NCBI GenBank assembly: GCA_021791415.1
Contig: JAJYWQ010000032.1
Location: forward strand, 1 to 48,795
DNA length: 48,795 nt
Direction: 5' to 3'
Source of the DNA: a bacterium
GTDB taxonomy: Bacteria > Chloroflexota > Dormibacteria > Aeolococcales > Bog-877
The translations under genes were made by a program, and so were the position numbers. This document shows positions 16,922 to 26,351 of the stretch, piece after piece; the first letter of the stretch is position 1; the number at the start of each line of letters is the position of its first letter. The notes below the pieces were generated by a model. It was not told the DNA's origin, searched no databases, and saw only the letters and a program-made list of their open reading frames with translations.

Positions 16922-17724
16922 TCCCCGGCCTCCTCATTCTCCGGCTCCGCACTGGCCTCGTCTGCCGCCTGCTCCTCGGCGGCCCGGAGCTGGGCTGCCC
17001 GCTCCGCCGCGGCCTGGGCCTGGGCGGCCTCGATCTGGCGGCGCTGATCGAGCCCATCGACGATCGCGTTGGTGAGCCGGGTCACGATGAGGCGCACGCT
17101 GCGGATGGCGTCGTCGTTGCCGGGGATCACGTAGCTGATCTCGTCAGGGTCGCAGTTGCTGTCGGTGATGGCGATGATCGGGATCTTGAGCTTGTTGGCC
17201 TCGGTGACCGCGAGTCGCTCCTTGTGAGGGTCGACCACGAAGAGGGCCGCCGGCAGCCGCTTCATCGCGGTGATGCCGGAGAAGTTGCGCCGAAGGCGCT
17301 CCAGCTCATCCTCGCGGCGCCGCTGCTCCTTCTTGATCATGCCCGCGAAACCGTCCCGCTCCTGGCGCTCGGCGAGCTCGGTGAGCCGTCGCAACTGCAG
17401 CTTCACCACCTCGAAGTTGGTCAGCATCCCGCCCATCCAGCGGTTGATCACGTAGGGCTGGTGGGAGCGCCCGCACTCCGCCTCGATCGTGTCCCGGGCC
17501 TGCTTCTTGGTGCCCACGAAGAGGATCTGCCCACCCTGGGCCACCGTGTCCCGGGCGAAGGCGCAGGCGGCGTCCAGAAGCTCCACGGTCTGGGCCACGT
17601 CCAGGATGTGGATGCCCCCGCGGCTGGTGAAGATGTAGGGCCGCATCTTGGGATTCCACCGGCTGGTCTGGTGACCGAAGTGGACCCCGTTTTGCAGGAG
17701 CTCGGTGAGCGTAGCCACGGGCAT
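16918..17724 (-). CDS. rpsB: 30S ribosomal protein S2 (uS2)
   Basis: 268 residues. Family sequence begins LLQNGVHFGHQTSRWNPKM and includes NRWMGGMLTNF and PIIAITDSNCDPD. The ATG at 17724 follows a GGAGG ribosome site; the frame open upstream to 17859 is leader sequence. The last 40 residues are Ala/Gln/Glu rich with an acidic end (PENEEAGE), longer than in E. coli, and probably disordered. First gene of the operon running to ispG. Confidence 0.96.
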   Translation of the reverse strand: MPVATLTELLQNGVHFGHQTSRWNPKMRPYIFTSRGGIHILDVAQTVELLDAACAFARDTVAQGGQILFVGTKKQARDTIEAECGRSHQPYVINRWMGGMLTNFEVVKLQLRRLTELAERQERDGFAGMIKKEQRRREDELERLRRNFSGITAMKRLPAALFVVDPHKERLAVTEANKLKIPIIAITDSNCDPDEISYVIPGNDDAIRSVRLIVTRLTNAIVDGLDQRRQIEAAQAQAAAERAAQLRAAEEQAADEASAEPENEEAGE

Positions 17725-17860
17725 GGTGCGCCTCCAGTTGCGTTGAACCTCTGCCCACCATCCACCGGCACCCGGCCCAGGGGAACCCGGGGGCCGTCCG
17801 GCGGGCATGTGAATTTGATCTCCGTCGCCAATGGTAGCCCAAAACCCGGAAGCGAACACC
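17725..17860 (-). promoter_or_regulatory. rpsB promoter and leader region
   Basis: A minus-strand TACCAT at 17831-17836 could be the -10 box of the ribosomal operon, giving a leader of about 100 bases with GC-rich hairpin potential before the GGAGG of rpsB. The -35 region (GTGTTC-like) is weak. S2 represses its own leader in some bacteria; that is not shown here. Confidence 0.4.
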
Positions 17861-17929
17861 GGGGGATCAGGTCAGGCCGGCCCGGGCCGCTGCGCTTAGG
17901 GAGTGGACGGGCCTCGGGCCTGTCCGGCG

Positions 17930-19348
17930 CTAGAGCACGTACCGGCGCAGGTCCTGATCACGTACCAGGTCCCCGAGCCGCTGGCGGACGAACTCGGCGT
18001 CCACCACCACCTGCTGGCTGCGGTACTGCTCGGCGGCGAAGGAGACGTCCTGGAGCACCCGCTCCATGACGGTGAAGAGCCGCCGGGCCCCGATGTTCTC
18101 GTCCCGCTCGTTGACCAGGAAAGCCTGCCGGGCCAGTTCGGCGGTGCCCTCGGCGGTGAACTCCAGCTCCACCTCTTCGGTGGCCAGCAGCGCCCGGTAC
18201 TGACCGGTGAGCGAGTTGCTGGGCTCGACCAGGATCCTGCGCAGGTCCGCCTCCCCGAGCGAGGTCAGCTCCACCCGGATCGGGAACCGCCCCTGGAACT
18301 CCGGTATCAGATCTGAAGGACGAGCGGAGGTGAAGGCGCCGGCGGCCACGAACAGGATGTGCTCGGTGCTCACCGAGCCGTAGCGGGTGCTTACGGTCGA
18401 GCCTTCGATGATCGGCAGGAGGTCACGCTGCACCCCGGCCCCGCTGACGTCCGGCCCGTGGCTCTCGGTGTAGGCACCGGCGATCTTGTCGACCTCGTCG
18501 ATGAAGACGATCCCGTTCTCCTCCACCGACCGGATGGCGTCATCGTAGACCCGGTCCATATCCACCAGCCGCTCGGTCTCCTCCTGGGTCAGGGTGTGCC
18601 GGGCGTCGGCGACGCTCATCCGGCGCATCCGCCGCCTCGGGGGCGCCATCTGGCTGAAGAAGTCGGCCAGCGACCAGCCGATCTCCTCGTACCCGGTGCC
18701 CGAGAAGACCTCGACCGGGGCGCTGTACGACTCCTCCACCTCGATCTCGATGAGCCGGTCCTCCAGCTGACGGTTGGCCAGCTTGCGCGCCAGCTGGCGG
18801 CGCCGCGCGCGCTCCCGCCGGAGGGCGAGACGCCGGTCCGGCTCATCCACGGGCGGCTGAGCCGCTCGCTCGGCGCCCTCGGTCGGGGCGGCAGACTCGG
18901 GAGGGGGTCCCTCCCTGGAGGCGCGCTCCTGCTCCACCAGCCGGTCGATGATCCTGGCCTCCGCCCTCTGCTTGGCCTCGTCCTCGACCTCGGCCACCCG
19001 CTGGCTCTGGAGCTGGGTGATGGTCTGCTCCAGAAGGTCGCGGATGATCGACTCCACGTCCCGTCCCACGTACCCCACCTCGGTGAACTTGGTGGCCTCC
19101 ACCTTGATGAACGGGGAGTTGGTCAGCAGCGCCAGCCGGCGGGCGATCTCCGTCTTGCCCACCCCGGTCGGCCCTATCAGCAGGATGTTGCTGGGCATGA
19201 TGTCCCCCCGAGCCTCGGGCGCCACCCGCATCCGGCGGATCCGGTTGCGCAGCGCCACGGCCATGGCTCGTTTGGCGTCCTGCTGGCCCACGATGTAGCG
19301 ATCGAGAGCGCTCACCACCTCGGCCGCGGTGAGCTCACCCTCGGGCAT
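17930..19348 (-). CDS. hslU: HslU ATPase subunit of the HslUV protease
   Basis: Hexameric AAA+ unfoldase that feeds substrates to HslV. 472 residues: Walker A GPTGVGKT at 59-66, the GYVGRDVES pore motif, a long charged I-domain (about residues 110-260), Walker [13 protein letters not shown], sensor region and the C-terminal tail RRYVL that inserts into HslV. The ATG at 19348 is preceded by AGGAGG and overlaps the end of hslV by 14 bases. Pairing with hslV is the expected operon; being next to rpsB is as in Firmicutes-type neighbourhoods. Confidence 0.95.
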   Translation of the reverse strand: MPEGELTAAEVVSALDRYIVGQQDAKRAMAVALRNRIRRMRVAPEARGDIMPSNILLIGPTGVGKTEIARRLALLTNSPFIKVEATKFTEVGYVGRDVESIIRDLLEQTITQLQSQRVAEVEDEAKQRAEARIIDRLVEQERASREGPPPESAAPTEGAERAAQPPVDEPDRRLALRRERARRRQLARKLANRQLEDRLIEIEVEESYSAPVEVFSGTGYEEIGWSLADFFSQMAPPRRRMRRMSVADARHTLTQEETERLVDMDRVYDDAIRSVEENGIVFIDEVDKIAGAYTESHGPDVSGAGVQRDLLPIIEGSTVSTRYGSVSTEHILFVAAGAFTSARPSDLIPEFQGRFPIRVELTSLGEADLRRILVEPSNSLTGQYRALLATEEVELEFTAEGTAELARQAFLVNERDENIGARRLFTVMERVLQDVSFAAEQYRSQQVVVDAEFVRQRLGDLVRDQDLRRYVL

Positions 19349-19916
19349 CGACAGCCTCCTCAGGTCCGGGAAGGGTCTCCACGGTGATCTCGGTGTTGGT
19401 GTAGACGCACATCGAGGCGGCAATCCTGAGCGCCTCCACCGCCACCTCGCGGGGGGACATCGCCGTGTGCTGGGTCAGCGCCCGGGCAGCCGCCAGGGCG
19501 TAGGGGCCGCCGCTGCCGATGGCGCCCAGCCCATCGTCCGGCTCGATCACGTCGCCGTCCCCGCTGAGGAGCAGCAGCTGCCCCTCGCCGGCCACCACCA
19601 GCATGGCGTCCAGGTGGCGCAAGTAGCGGTCGGTCCGCCACTCCTTGCCCAGCTCCACCGCGGAGCGCACCAGATTGCCCTGGTGCTGCTCCAGCTGGCG
19701 CTCGAACTTGTCGAAGAGGGTGAAGGCGTCCGAGACCGAGCCGGCGAACCCCACCACCACCTGGTCGTGGAACAGCCGCCGCACCTTGCTGGCGTGGTGC
19801 TTCATCACCACGTCGCCCAAGGTCACCTGCCCGTCGCCGGCCACGGCGATCTCCGGACCCCGCTGGACGGCCACGATGGTGGTGGCCCGGGGGGTGGATG
19901 CCTCATGAGAAGCCAC
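19335..19916 (-). CDS. hslV: HslV threonine peptidase subunit
   Basis: Proteasome-like dodecameric peptidase working with HslU. 193 residues; a short propeptide ([11 protein letters not shown]) ends before the catalytic Thr12 of TTIVAV, and the family motifs [26 protein letters not shown] and the [14 protein letters not shown] stretch follow. The C terminus has a few extra residues beyond ITVETL. Confidence 0.95.
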   Translation of the reverse strand: MASHEASTPRATTIVAVQRGPEIAVAGDGQVTLGDVVMKHHASKVRRLFHDQVVVGFAGSVSDAFTLFDKFERQLEQHQGNLVRSAVELGKEWRTDRYLRHLDAMLVVAGEGQLLLLSGDGDVIEPDDGLGAIGSGGPYALAAARALTQHTAMSPREVAVEALRIAASMCVYTNTEITVETLPGPEEAVDARG

Positions 19917-19963
19917 GAAGTCTGAAGTCTACCGCCGGCGGCGGCGGACCTCCCCGGGGAAGA

Positions 19964-22156
19964 TCAGCGTCCGTCCCCCCCAGTGGCCATGGCCGCCGGA
20001 GCCGCGGCGGCCGCCTCCCGAGGTGGGCGGTAGCGGCACTTGGGGTATCCGGAGCAGGAGACGAAGGGGCCGAACCGGCCCATGCGACGCACCAGGGGCT
20101 GGCCGCACTCGGGGCAGCTCCCCCCGGTGGGCTCCGGCGCGGGCCGGGCCGGCCGGCTGGACCCCGCCTCCGGCCGGATGTAGCGGCACTTGGGGTACCC
20201 GGAGCAGCCCACGAACGGGCCCCGGCGGCCACTCCGCCTCACCAGGGGGCGGCCGCACTCCGGGCAGGCCTCGCCCACCTCCTCGGCGGCGGCTCGCTCC
20301 TCCCGCCCCTGGATGTAGTCGCACTCCGGGTACCGGCTGCAGCCCACGAACTCGCCGAAGCGCCCCGTCCGGACCACCAGCTCGGCTCCGCAGCGGGGAC
20401 AGTCACCGCCCGCGGGCGGTGCCTTCACCCGGACCCGGGGCATGTCCTCCTGGGCCCTCTCCAGAACTTTGGCGAAGGGCTCGTACCAGGACCGCACCAC
20501 CGGGATCCAGCCCTCGTCCCCAGCCTCGATGGCATCCAGCCGCCGCTCGAGCTCGGCGGTGAAGCCCAGGTCGACGACGTCGGGGAACTGGGTGGTGAGC
20601 GCCTCGTTGACCGCCACCCCGAGGGGGGTGGGGTGAAGCCGTCGCTCCACCTGGCGGACGTAACCCCGGGTCTGGATCAGCTCCACGGTGGGAGCGTAGG
20701 TGCTGGGCCGCCCAATCCCGCGCTCCTCCAGCTCGCGGACCAGCGTCGCCTCCGTGAAGCGGGGCGGAGGCTGGCTGAAGTGCTGTTCCGGGAGGAGCTC
20801 CAGCAGGCGGGCGAGATCGCCCTCCGCGAGGAGCGGCAGGAGCTGGTCCTCCCTCTCCTCGGCGGCCGCCACCTTGGTGAAGCCGTCGAAGGTGAGGCGA
20901 CTACCGGTGGCACGGAACTGATGGCCCGCCGCCTCCAGCTCACACCTCGTGTTCTCGAACTCAGCAGGGCTCATCTGGCTGGCCACGAACCGGCGCCAGA
21001 TGAGCCGGTAGAGGCGGAGCTGGTCGGAGCTCAGGTGGTCGGCCACCGCCTCCGGAGTGCGCGCCACGCTGGTGGGCCTGATCGCCTCGTGGGCGTCCTG
21101 GCTGGCCACCGGTCCCGCCTCCCGGCGGCGCGCCGTGCCCTTGGTCCCGACGTAGCGGGGCCCGAAGGCGCTAGCCACGTGGTCGTGGGCCTCGTCCCTG
21201 GCCAGGTCGCTGACGCGGACCGAGTCGGTGCGCATGTAGGTGATGAGGCCCACCGGCCCGGCCGAGCCCAGCTCCACGCCCTCATATAGCTGCTGGGCCA
21301 TCCGCATGGTCTTCGTGGGGCTGAACCGCAGCTGCGCCGAGGCCTCCTGCTGCAGGGTGCTGGTGGTGTGCGGCTGAGGCGGGTTGCGGCGCTGGCGACG
21401 CGTCTCGACCGAGACCACCCTGAAGGGCCGGCCCTCAACCTGCGCCATCACCTTGCGGGCCGCTTGCTCATCAGGCAGCGCCGACCCTCCCTCATCGTCC
21501 GCGGCCCGGCCCCTCCTCCCCTTGGCCGGAGGGTGATAGCGCGCGGAGAAGTCCTCTCTAGAGCCGGTCTGCAGCCGGGCATCCAGGGTCCAGCTCTCCA
21601 CCGGCTTGAAGGCCTCGATCTCCAGCTCCCGATCGCAGACGAGGCGGACCGCCACCGACTGCACCCGGCCCGCGGAGAGTCCCTTGCGGACCTTGCGCCA
21701 GAGGAGCGGGCTGAGCTTGTACCCCAGGAGGCGGTCGATGGAGCGACGCGCCTGGTAGGCGTCGACCAGGTTGCGGTCGATCTCGCGTGGCACCTTCAGG
21801 GCGGCCTCGACAGCCGGACGGGTGACCTCGCGGAAGACGATCCGCTCCGGCTGCTTCAGAGAAAGCTGGTTGGCGATGTGCCAGGCGATCGCCTCCCCCT
21901 CGCGATCCGGGTCCGCCGCCAGCAGGACCCGGCCGGCCTTGCGGGCGGCCGACTTCAGCTCCTGGAGCTGCTTCTCCTTCCCCTTGATCACCGTGTAGTC
22001 AGGGGTGAAGCCGTCGTCCACGTCGATCCCCAACTTGGACCGGGGGAGGTCGACGACGTGGCCCATAGAGGCCTTGACCTCGTAGTCCCTGCCGAGGAAC
22101 TTGCTCAAGGTCCGGGCCTTGCTGGGTGATTCGACGATGATGAGGTTGCTGGGCAT
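19964..22156 (-). CDS. topA: DNA topoisomerase I
   Basis: Type IA enzyme that relaxes negative supercoils. 730 residues: TOPRIM domain at the N terminus (LIIVESPSKA, metal site DPDREGE at 82-88), active-site Tyr307 in LITYMRTDSVRVS, GIGRPSTYAP, then three C-terminal zinc ribbons, each starting CPxCG and ending GCSRYPEC or CSGYPKC. ATG at 22156 chosen because the family begins MPSNLIIVESPSK; the frame opens 15 codons earlier. The second and third ribbons are near copies of each other. Confidence 0.96.
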   Translation of the reverse strand: MPSNLIIVESPSKARTLSKFLGRDYEVKASMGHVVDLPRSKLGIDVDDGFTPDYTVIKGKEKQLQELKSAARKAGRVLLAADPDREGEAIAWHIANQLSLKQPERIVFREVTRPAVEAALKVPREIDRNLVDAYQARRSIDRLLGYKLSPLLWRKVRKGLSAGRVQSVAVRLVCDRELEIEAFKPVESWTLDARLQTGSREDFSARYHPPAKGRRGRAADDEGGSALPDEQAARKVMAQVEGRPFRVVSVETRRQRRNPPQPHTTSTLQQEASAQLRFSPTKTMRMAQQLYEGVELGSAGPVGLITYMRTDSVRVSDLARDEAHDHVASAFGPRYVGTKGTARRREAGPVASQDAHEAIRPTSVARTPEAVADHLSSDQLRLYRLIWRRFVASQMSPAEFENTRCELEAAGHQFRATGSRLTFDGFTKVAAAEEREDQLLPLLAEGDLARLLELLPEQHFSQPPPRFTEATLVRELEERGIGRPSTYAPTVELIQTRGYVRQVERRLHPTPLGVAVNEALTTQFPDVVDLGFTAELERRLDAIEAGDEGWIPVVRSWYEPFAKVLERAQEDMPRVRVKAPPAGGDCPRCGAELVVRTGRFGEFVGCSRYPECDYIQGREERAAAEEVGEACPECGRPLVRRSGRRGPFVGCSGYPKCRYIRPEAGSSRPARPAPEPTGGSCPECGQPLVRRMGRFGPFVSCSGYPKCRYRPPREAAAAAPAAMATGGDGR

Positions 22157-22252
22157 GAACGGTCTCAACTCCGAGGCCTTGGGGCCAGGCGATGATAACA
22201 ACAGCGTTCCACACCCCCACCCAGTTCAAGCAGCCGAAGGGGAACCCGCCAC

Positions 22253-22258
22253 TAAACT
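22253..22258 (+). promoter_or_regulatory. Candidate -10 box for the flavoprotein reductase gene
   Basis: TAAACT on the plus strand, followed about 20 bases later by an AGGAGG ribosome site and a TTG start at 22291. It supports the later start over the ATG at 22192. No convincing -35. Confidence 0.4.
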
Positions 22259-22290
22259 GGGTCGGTATCCCGTTCCAGGAGGCTCGGCGC

Positions 22291-23076
22291 TTGCCCGTCC
22301 TTGTCGACGACCGCTACCAGCAGGGGCTCATCGTGGCCCGCCACGACTTCACCAAGGACCTCTGGTCCATCCGCATCCGCCCCGCCGACCCCTTCCCTTT
22401 CAGGGCCGGCCAGTACGCCACCCTGGGCGTCGAGCTGGAGGACCGGGTGCTGGAACGGCCCTACTCCATAGTCTCGGCGCCGGAGGAGCCGGAGCTGGAG
22501 CTCTTCATCGAGCTCATCCCCGGCGGTGCGCTCACCCCCCACCTCCACCGGCTGGGAGTGGGGCAGACGGTGTGGCTTCGCCGGCGCCCCAAGGGGCTGT
22601 TCCTCCGGCAGCCGCCGGCAGCCGACCGGGTGCATCTCTTCTGCGCCACGGTGACCGGTGTCGCGCCCTTCGCCAGCTTCCTGCGCCAGCTTGTCCGCCG
22701 CCCACCGGGCGAAGGCGGGGCCGTGCCGAGGATCCTCCTGATCCAGGGAGCCAGCCACGCCGACGAGTTCGGCTACCTGGAGGAGATGGAGCAGCTCAGC
22801 CGGGAGCTCCCAGGCTTCCGCTACGTGCCCACCGTCAGCCGGCCCTGGGAAGAGCCGGGATGGGAGGGCGAGGTGGGCCGGGCCGAGGACGTCCTGCGCA
22901 AGCACGCCGACGACTTCGGCGTGGCGCCCGGCCAGGGGATGGTGTACTTGTGCGGTCACCCGGGGATGATCGCCGGCGGCCGGGCGCTCATGCGCCGGCG
23001 TGGACTTCAGGACAAGGAGATCCTGGAGGAGCAGTACTGGCCCGAGGGAAAGGAGCCCACCGGCTCCGAAACCTGA
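22291..23076 (+). CDS. Ferredoxin-NADP+ reductase-like flavoprotein
   Basis: FAD-dependent reductase of the ferredoxin-NADP reductase fold, 261 residues from the TTG at 22291. RPYSIVSAP near residue 56 is the FAD-binding motif; TVTGVAPFASFLR is the NADP phosphate-binding loop (usual GTGVAPF, here VTGVAPF); VYLCGHPGMI lies near the C terminus. The TTG is preceded by AGGAGG at eight bases, while the earlier ATG at 22192 would add 33 residues with no homology. Function is electron transfer between NADPH and a ferredoxin or flavodoxin; IspG and IspH need such electrons, an inference only. Confidence 0.85.
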   Translation: MPVLVDDRYQQGLIVARHDFTKDLWSIRIRPADPFPFRAGQYATLGVELEDRVLERPYSIVSAPEEPELELFIELIPGGALTPHLHRLGVGQTVWLRRRPKGLFLRQPPAADRVHLFCATVTGVAPFASFLRQLVRRPPGEGGAVPRILLIQGASHADEFGYLEEMEQLSRELPGFRYVPTVSRPWEEPGWEGEVGRAEDVLRKHADDFGVAPGQGMVYLCGHPGMIAGGRALMRRRGLQDKEILEEQYWPEGKEPTGSET

Positions 23077-23103
23077 GTTCGGCTCAGTTCTAAGCCGAAA
23101 CTC
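23075..23103 (+). terminator. Hairpin overlapping the reductase stop codon
   Basis: GAGTTCGGCT pairs with AGCCGAAACTC across an eight-base loop with one bulged base. The left arm begins in the TGA stop. No T-run follows. Confidence 0.4.
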
Positions 23104-23145
23104 AGCCGCCGCCAGGAGAGTTGAGCTGAGATGAGCCGCCGCCAG
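23104..23145. repeat. Two copies of a 12-mer, 30 bases apart
   Basis: AGCCGCCGCCAG occurs at 23104-23115 and 23134-23145 in the short gap before the glycosyltransferase, with the related GAGTTGAGCTGAG between them. Possible operator half-sites or debris of a small duplication. Confidence 0.4.
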
Positions 23146-23159
23146 CCGGCCGCACCCGG

Positions 23160-24692
23160 GTGAAGGAGCTGTCGCTCCCCGAGCCGCTCGCCTCCCCCGT
23201 ACTCGGCGAGAGGGCAAGCGCCCACTCGCGCGCGCGGGCGCTCCTGGCCACCCTCCCCTTCGTCATCTACGTTGGCCTGCGGGTGCCGTCGCTGATGGAG
23301 CCCCACTGGTACAGCGACGAGGCGGGCTACGCCACCACTGCCTGGTTCTCCATCCACGGACTCGCCCTCTACCAGACCATCTGGAACAACAAGCCCCCCC
23401 TCCTCTTCTGGATTTACGACCTGGCCCTCTGGGCCTTCGGGCCCAGCGAGTTCGGCCTCCACCTGCTGTCCACCCTCGCCGGGCTCGTGGCCCTCGGGGC
23501 GCTCTGGTGGGCTCTCCAGCGGCGGGCCAACGGCTGGCGGCGCCTGGGGCCGTTGCTGGCCGCGGCCGTGCTGCTGGGCATCCCCTTCCTGGGGGGGGAT
23601 CTGGCCCTCCCGGAGAACTTCCTCATCGCCCCCGAGGCGCTGGGGATGGTGCTGGTCCTCGAGGGGTTGGAGCGACGGCAGGCGGGCTGGATGGTGGGAG
23701 CCGGGCTGGTGCTGGCCACGGCCGTCCTGATCCAGCAGACGGCACTGGCGGCGGTGGGCGCGGCCGTCCTCCTGGTCGCGGTCCGGCCGGAGCCGGGCCG
23801 GGGGAGCCGGATCGCCGCCCTGCTGCTGGCCTGCTCGGTCGGGGTGGGAGCGGGGCTGGCCCCGTACCTGGCCGCGGCCGGCCCCGGCCGGGTGTGGTAC
23901 TTCCTGGTCGGCTCGTACCGCGGGTACACCTCCGAGTCCCTTCCCCTGACCGCGCTGACCCTCTTCCCCCGGGCCCTGGCGGGCCTGCTGCTGCTGGTGG
24001 GGGCCGTGGGGCGGCGGCGCGACCCTCCCCTGGCCCAGCTGGCCGCGGTCTGGCTGGTCGCCGACCTATTGGCCTACCTCCTCCCCAACCGCGCCTACCC
24101 CCACTTCCTGTTGCCGGCGGTCGTCCCTCTGTGCCTTGTCCTGTCCGGACTGCACCGTCCCCAGTGGCTGAAGGCCCCGAGGCTCCTCAGGTTGGCGCTG
24201 CCGGCTTCGGCCGCCCTCTGCATCGGCACCTGGGCCACCCTCTTCGCCATGAACGCCTCCGGCCTCTTCAGCGGGCTCCTCACCCTGGAGTACATCCCGC
24301 TCTCGCTGGGACGGGCGGTCGGAACCGTCACCGGCACCCAGTACCTGTCCGCCTTCGGCCTGGACACCTTGGGGGAGTCTGAGGCGGTGGCCTTCATCCG
24401 CAGCCACCACCTGGAGGGGGCCTCGGCCGTGGTGTGGTCGGCCAACGCCTGGCCCTACCTGCTGGCGGGGCTGCGCCCCATCCTCCCGACTCCGGCCATC
24501 TACATGGACGACTTCTGGCTGGGGGAGCGGGCCCTCGTCAACCGGGTCCGAAGTGCCCTGCCAGAGCTTGTGGTGGTGGACGGCAGCGGGCTCCCCAGGG
24601 CCCTCCACCACTTCCTGGACAGCTCCTACAGGGTGGTGGAGCGGGGAGCCGGGGGCTCGGCGGTCTGGCTCCGGGAGAACGTCCCGGGCTAG
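23160..24692 (+). CDS. GT39-like membrane glycosyltransferase (ArnT/PMT fold)
   Basis: A 510-residue polytopic protein with about 11-12 hydrophobic helices. The first outer loop carries the GT-C catalytic signature WYSDEAGYAT (Asp53, Glu54) and the WNNKPPLLFWIYDLALWAFG stretch typical of ArnT/PMT-like enzymes that transfer sugars from polyprenyl-phosphate donors to proteins or lipids outside the membrane. C-terminal soluble part has no motif I recognise. The GTG at 23160 is uncertain; AAGGAG lies just after it. Its TAG overlaps the convergent stop of the next gene. Confidence 0.82.
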   Translation: MKELSLPEPLASPVLGERASAHSRARALLATLPFVIYVGLRVPSLMEPHWYSDEAGYATTAWFSIHGLALYQTIWNNKPPLLFWIYDLALWAFGPSEFGLHLLSTLAGLVALGALWWALQRRANGWRRLGPLLAAAVLLGIPFLGGDLALPENFLIAPEALGMVLVLEGLERRQAGWMVGAGLVLATAVLIQQTALAAVGAAVLLVAVRPEPGRGSRIAALLLACSVGVGAGLAPYLAAAGPGRVWYFLVGSYRGYTSESLPLTALTLFPRALAGLLLLVGAVGRRRDPPLAQLAAVWLVADLLAYLLPNRAYPHFLLPAVVPLCLVLSGLHRPQWLKAPRLLRLALPASAALCIGTWATLFAMNASGLFSGLLTLEYIPLSLGRAVGTVTGTQYLSAFGLDTLGESEAVAFIRSHHLEGASAVVWSANAWPYLLAGLRPILPTPAIYMDDFWLGERALVNRVRSALPELVVVDGSGLPRALHHFLDSSYRVVERGAGGSAVWLRENVPG

Positions 24693-25831
24693 CGCTTCAG
24701 CCTGGTAGCGAGTGGAGGGGAGATCTGGGCGAACGTCCCGCGCAGCGACTTGACCCAGCGGTTGCCCGGCTGGCGCCAGGCCAGCGGCTCTCCCCCGCTC
24801 AGAGACCGGACCCCGTCAAGTCCCGCGTGGGGCACGGCGAGGACCGTCTGCTCCAGCACCCGGGAGGCGCGCTCCGCCTCCACCTGGTGGTAGGGGAGGA
24901 CGCAGTTGAGAATCACCGAGACTCGCTCCCGGGGGATCCGCAGCTGGTCGCAGATCCGCAGCCAGGCAAGGACCGCGAACACGCCGGGGTTGTCCGGTGT
25001 CCCCACCACCACCATATGGTCGGACCGCTCCAGGATGTCGATCCCACCGTTGTCTAGCCGCCCGCCCTGGTCCACGACCACCAGCTCGGCAGGGTGGGTG
25101 AGCCTCAGGATGATCGCCCCGACGGCAGCCGGCGAGACGGAGTCCGCCAGCTCCGGGCGTGAGGGCGCGGGGAGAACCGACACCCCACTCGGGTGGCGGG
25201 GCAGACGGTCGAAGATCTCCTCTTCGGGACCGACCGAGGACAGCTCGACCCAGGTGGGGGTCTGGGGCGGGAGGTTGAACGCCAAAAGGGCGCTGCCGAA
25301 GCGGGGGACGTTGTCCACCAGCGCCACCCGGTAGGCATCCGCAGCCACCACCGCGAGGTTGGCCGCCAGCATCGTCCTGCCCGTGCCTCCCCGGGGTCCG
25401 CACACCACCCAGAGCTCACCGCGCCCCTTGGCCGGTCGCTCGGGCGCCACCGAGGCGTCGAGCCGGGAACGGACCAGGTCCGAGAGCGCCTTGGCAGAGG
25501 CCGCTCGGGGCAGCTTCTCGCTGGCTCCGGCGTCCAGCGCCGCCGCCACCAGGGGAGAGTTGGCATCCGCGGCCACCAGGATGATCGGGATCGCGGCGTG
25601 GAGGATGCTGGCCCGGATCTGGCGAACCAGGGGGACCAGCGCCGGGTCCTCCCCAAAGACCTCGATGACCGCCGCGTCCGCGGGGTTGGCATCGAGCCCG
25701 GCGGCGGCGGCGGCGGTCGATTCAAAGCCGACCAGCTCCATCCCGTTCTCGGCCAGCGCCTGGCGGATGACCTCGGACCTCGAAGCCTGACGGGCGATCA
25801 CCAGCACCTTGCGGGGGAGCGTGTCAGGCAT
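24689..25831 (-). CDS. CpaE/MinD-like protein with degenerate ATPase and receiver sites
   Basis: 380 residues: an N-terminal pseudo-receiver domain (about 7-125) and a ParA/MinD-type domain (about 137-365), the layout of CpaE, which places Tad pili and similar machines. The sites are altered. The receiver phosphoacceptor position is Glu57 (AVIEVFG) rather than Asp. The deviant Walker A, normally KGGxGKT-like, reads PRGGTGRT (146-153), both lysines replaced by Arg147 and Arg152. The next strand's DxD-type motif is VDNVPRFG, with Val175 in the second Asp position. Walker B Asp254 (VVVDQGG) remains. No tad genes are nearby. Likely a non-hydrolysing scaffold or regulator; expression and frame look intact. 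Confidence 0.78.
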   Translation of the reverse strand: MPDTLPRKVLVIARQASRSEVIRQALAENGMELVGFESTAAAAAGLDANPADAAVIEVFGEDPALVPLVRQIRASILHAAIPIILVAADANSPLVAAALDAGASEKLPRAASAKALSDLVRSRLDASVAPERPAKGRGELWVVCGPRGGTGRTMLAANLAVVAADAYRVALVDNVPRFGSALLAFNLPPQTPTWVELSSVGPEEEIFDRLPRHPSGVSVLPAPSRPELADSVSPAAVGAIILRLTHPAELVVVDQGGRLDNGGIDILERSDHMVVVGTPDNPGVFAVLAWLRICDQLRIPRERVSVILNCVLPYHQVEAERASRVLEQTVLAVPHAGLDGVRSLSGGEPLAWRQPGNRWVKSLRGTFAQISPPLATRLKR

Positions 25832-25886
25832 GCCCCAAGTCTATTGCCTCCAGGGGTGAGAGATCAGCGGGAGGAGGAAGTCGGCG

Positions 25887-26351
25887 TCACTTGGCGGGGG
25901 CGCGCCCTCGAAGCCCCCGGCGCCGGCTCGGCGCCACCGGAGCCTCGACCGGCTCGTCCGCGACCACATCCTCACTCACCGCCACCGCGGCCGCGGGCCT
26001 CGCTGGGCCCTCCCGGCGCTCCCTGATCCGGGCCTGCTTGCCCACCTTCCCCCGGAGGTAGTAGAGCTTGGCGCGGTGCACCACGCCATGCCGCACCACC
26101 TCGATCTTGGCGAGCCGGGGCGAGTGGATGAGGAAGGTGCGCTCAACCCCCACCCCGTGGGCGGTGCGGCGCACGATCACCGACTCCCGGACGCCCCCAC
26201 CCTTCAGCCCGATGACCACGCCCTCGAAAACCTGGACGCGCTCGCGGGTGCCCTCGACCACCTTGGCATGGACCCTCACCGTGTCCCCGGGCCGAAGCTC
26301 CGGTACGTCGGATCTAAGCTGCTCCTCCTCGAGCAGGTCGATGATGTTCAC
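25887..26351 (-). CDS. rplS: 50S ribosomal protein L19 (bL19) with C-terminal extension
   Basis: 154 residues. The first 112 or so are the L19 domain ([10 protein letters not shown]-like [31 protein letters not shown]-like [21 protein letters not shown]). The rest is an Ala/Val/Glu stretch ending in a basic [12 protein letters not shown], absent from most L19. GTG start with GGAGG upstream; overlaps the trmD stop as GTGA. Last gene of rpsP-khpA-rimM-trmD-rplS. Confidence 0.95.
   Translation of the reverse strand: MNIIDLLEEEQLRSDVPELRPGDTVRVHAKVVEGTRERVQVFEGVVIGLKGGGVRESVIVRRTAHGVGVERTFLIHSPRLAKIEVVRHGVVHRAKLYYLRGKVGKQARIRERREGPARPAAAVAVSEDVVADEPVEAPVAPSRRRGLRGRAPAK

Noticed and set aside
22192-22290. 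ATG at 22192 as reductase start
   Set aside because: Adds 33 residues without homology and crosses the candidate -10 box; the TTG at 22291 has an AGGAGG at proper spacing.
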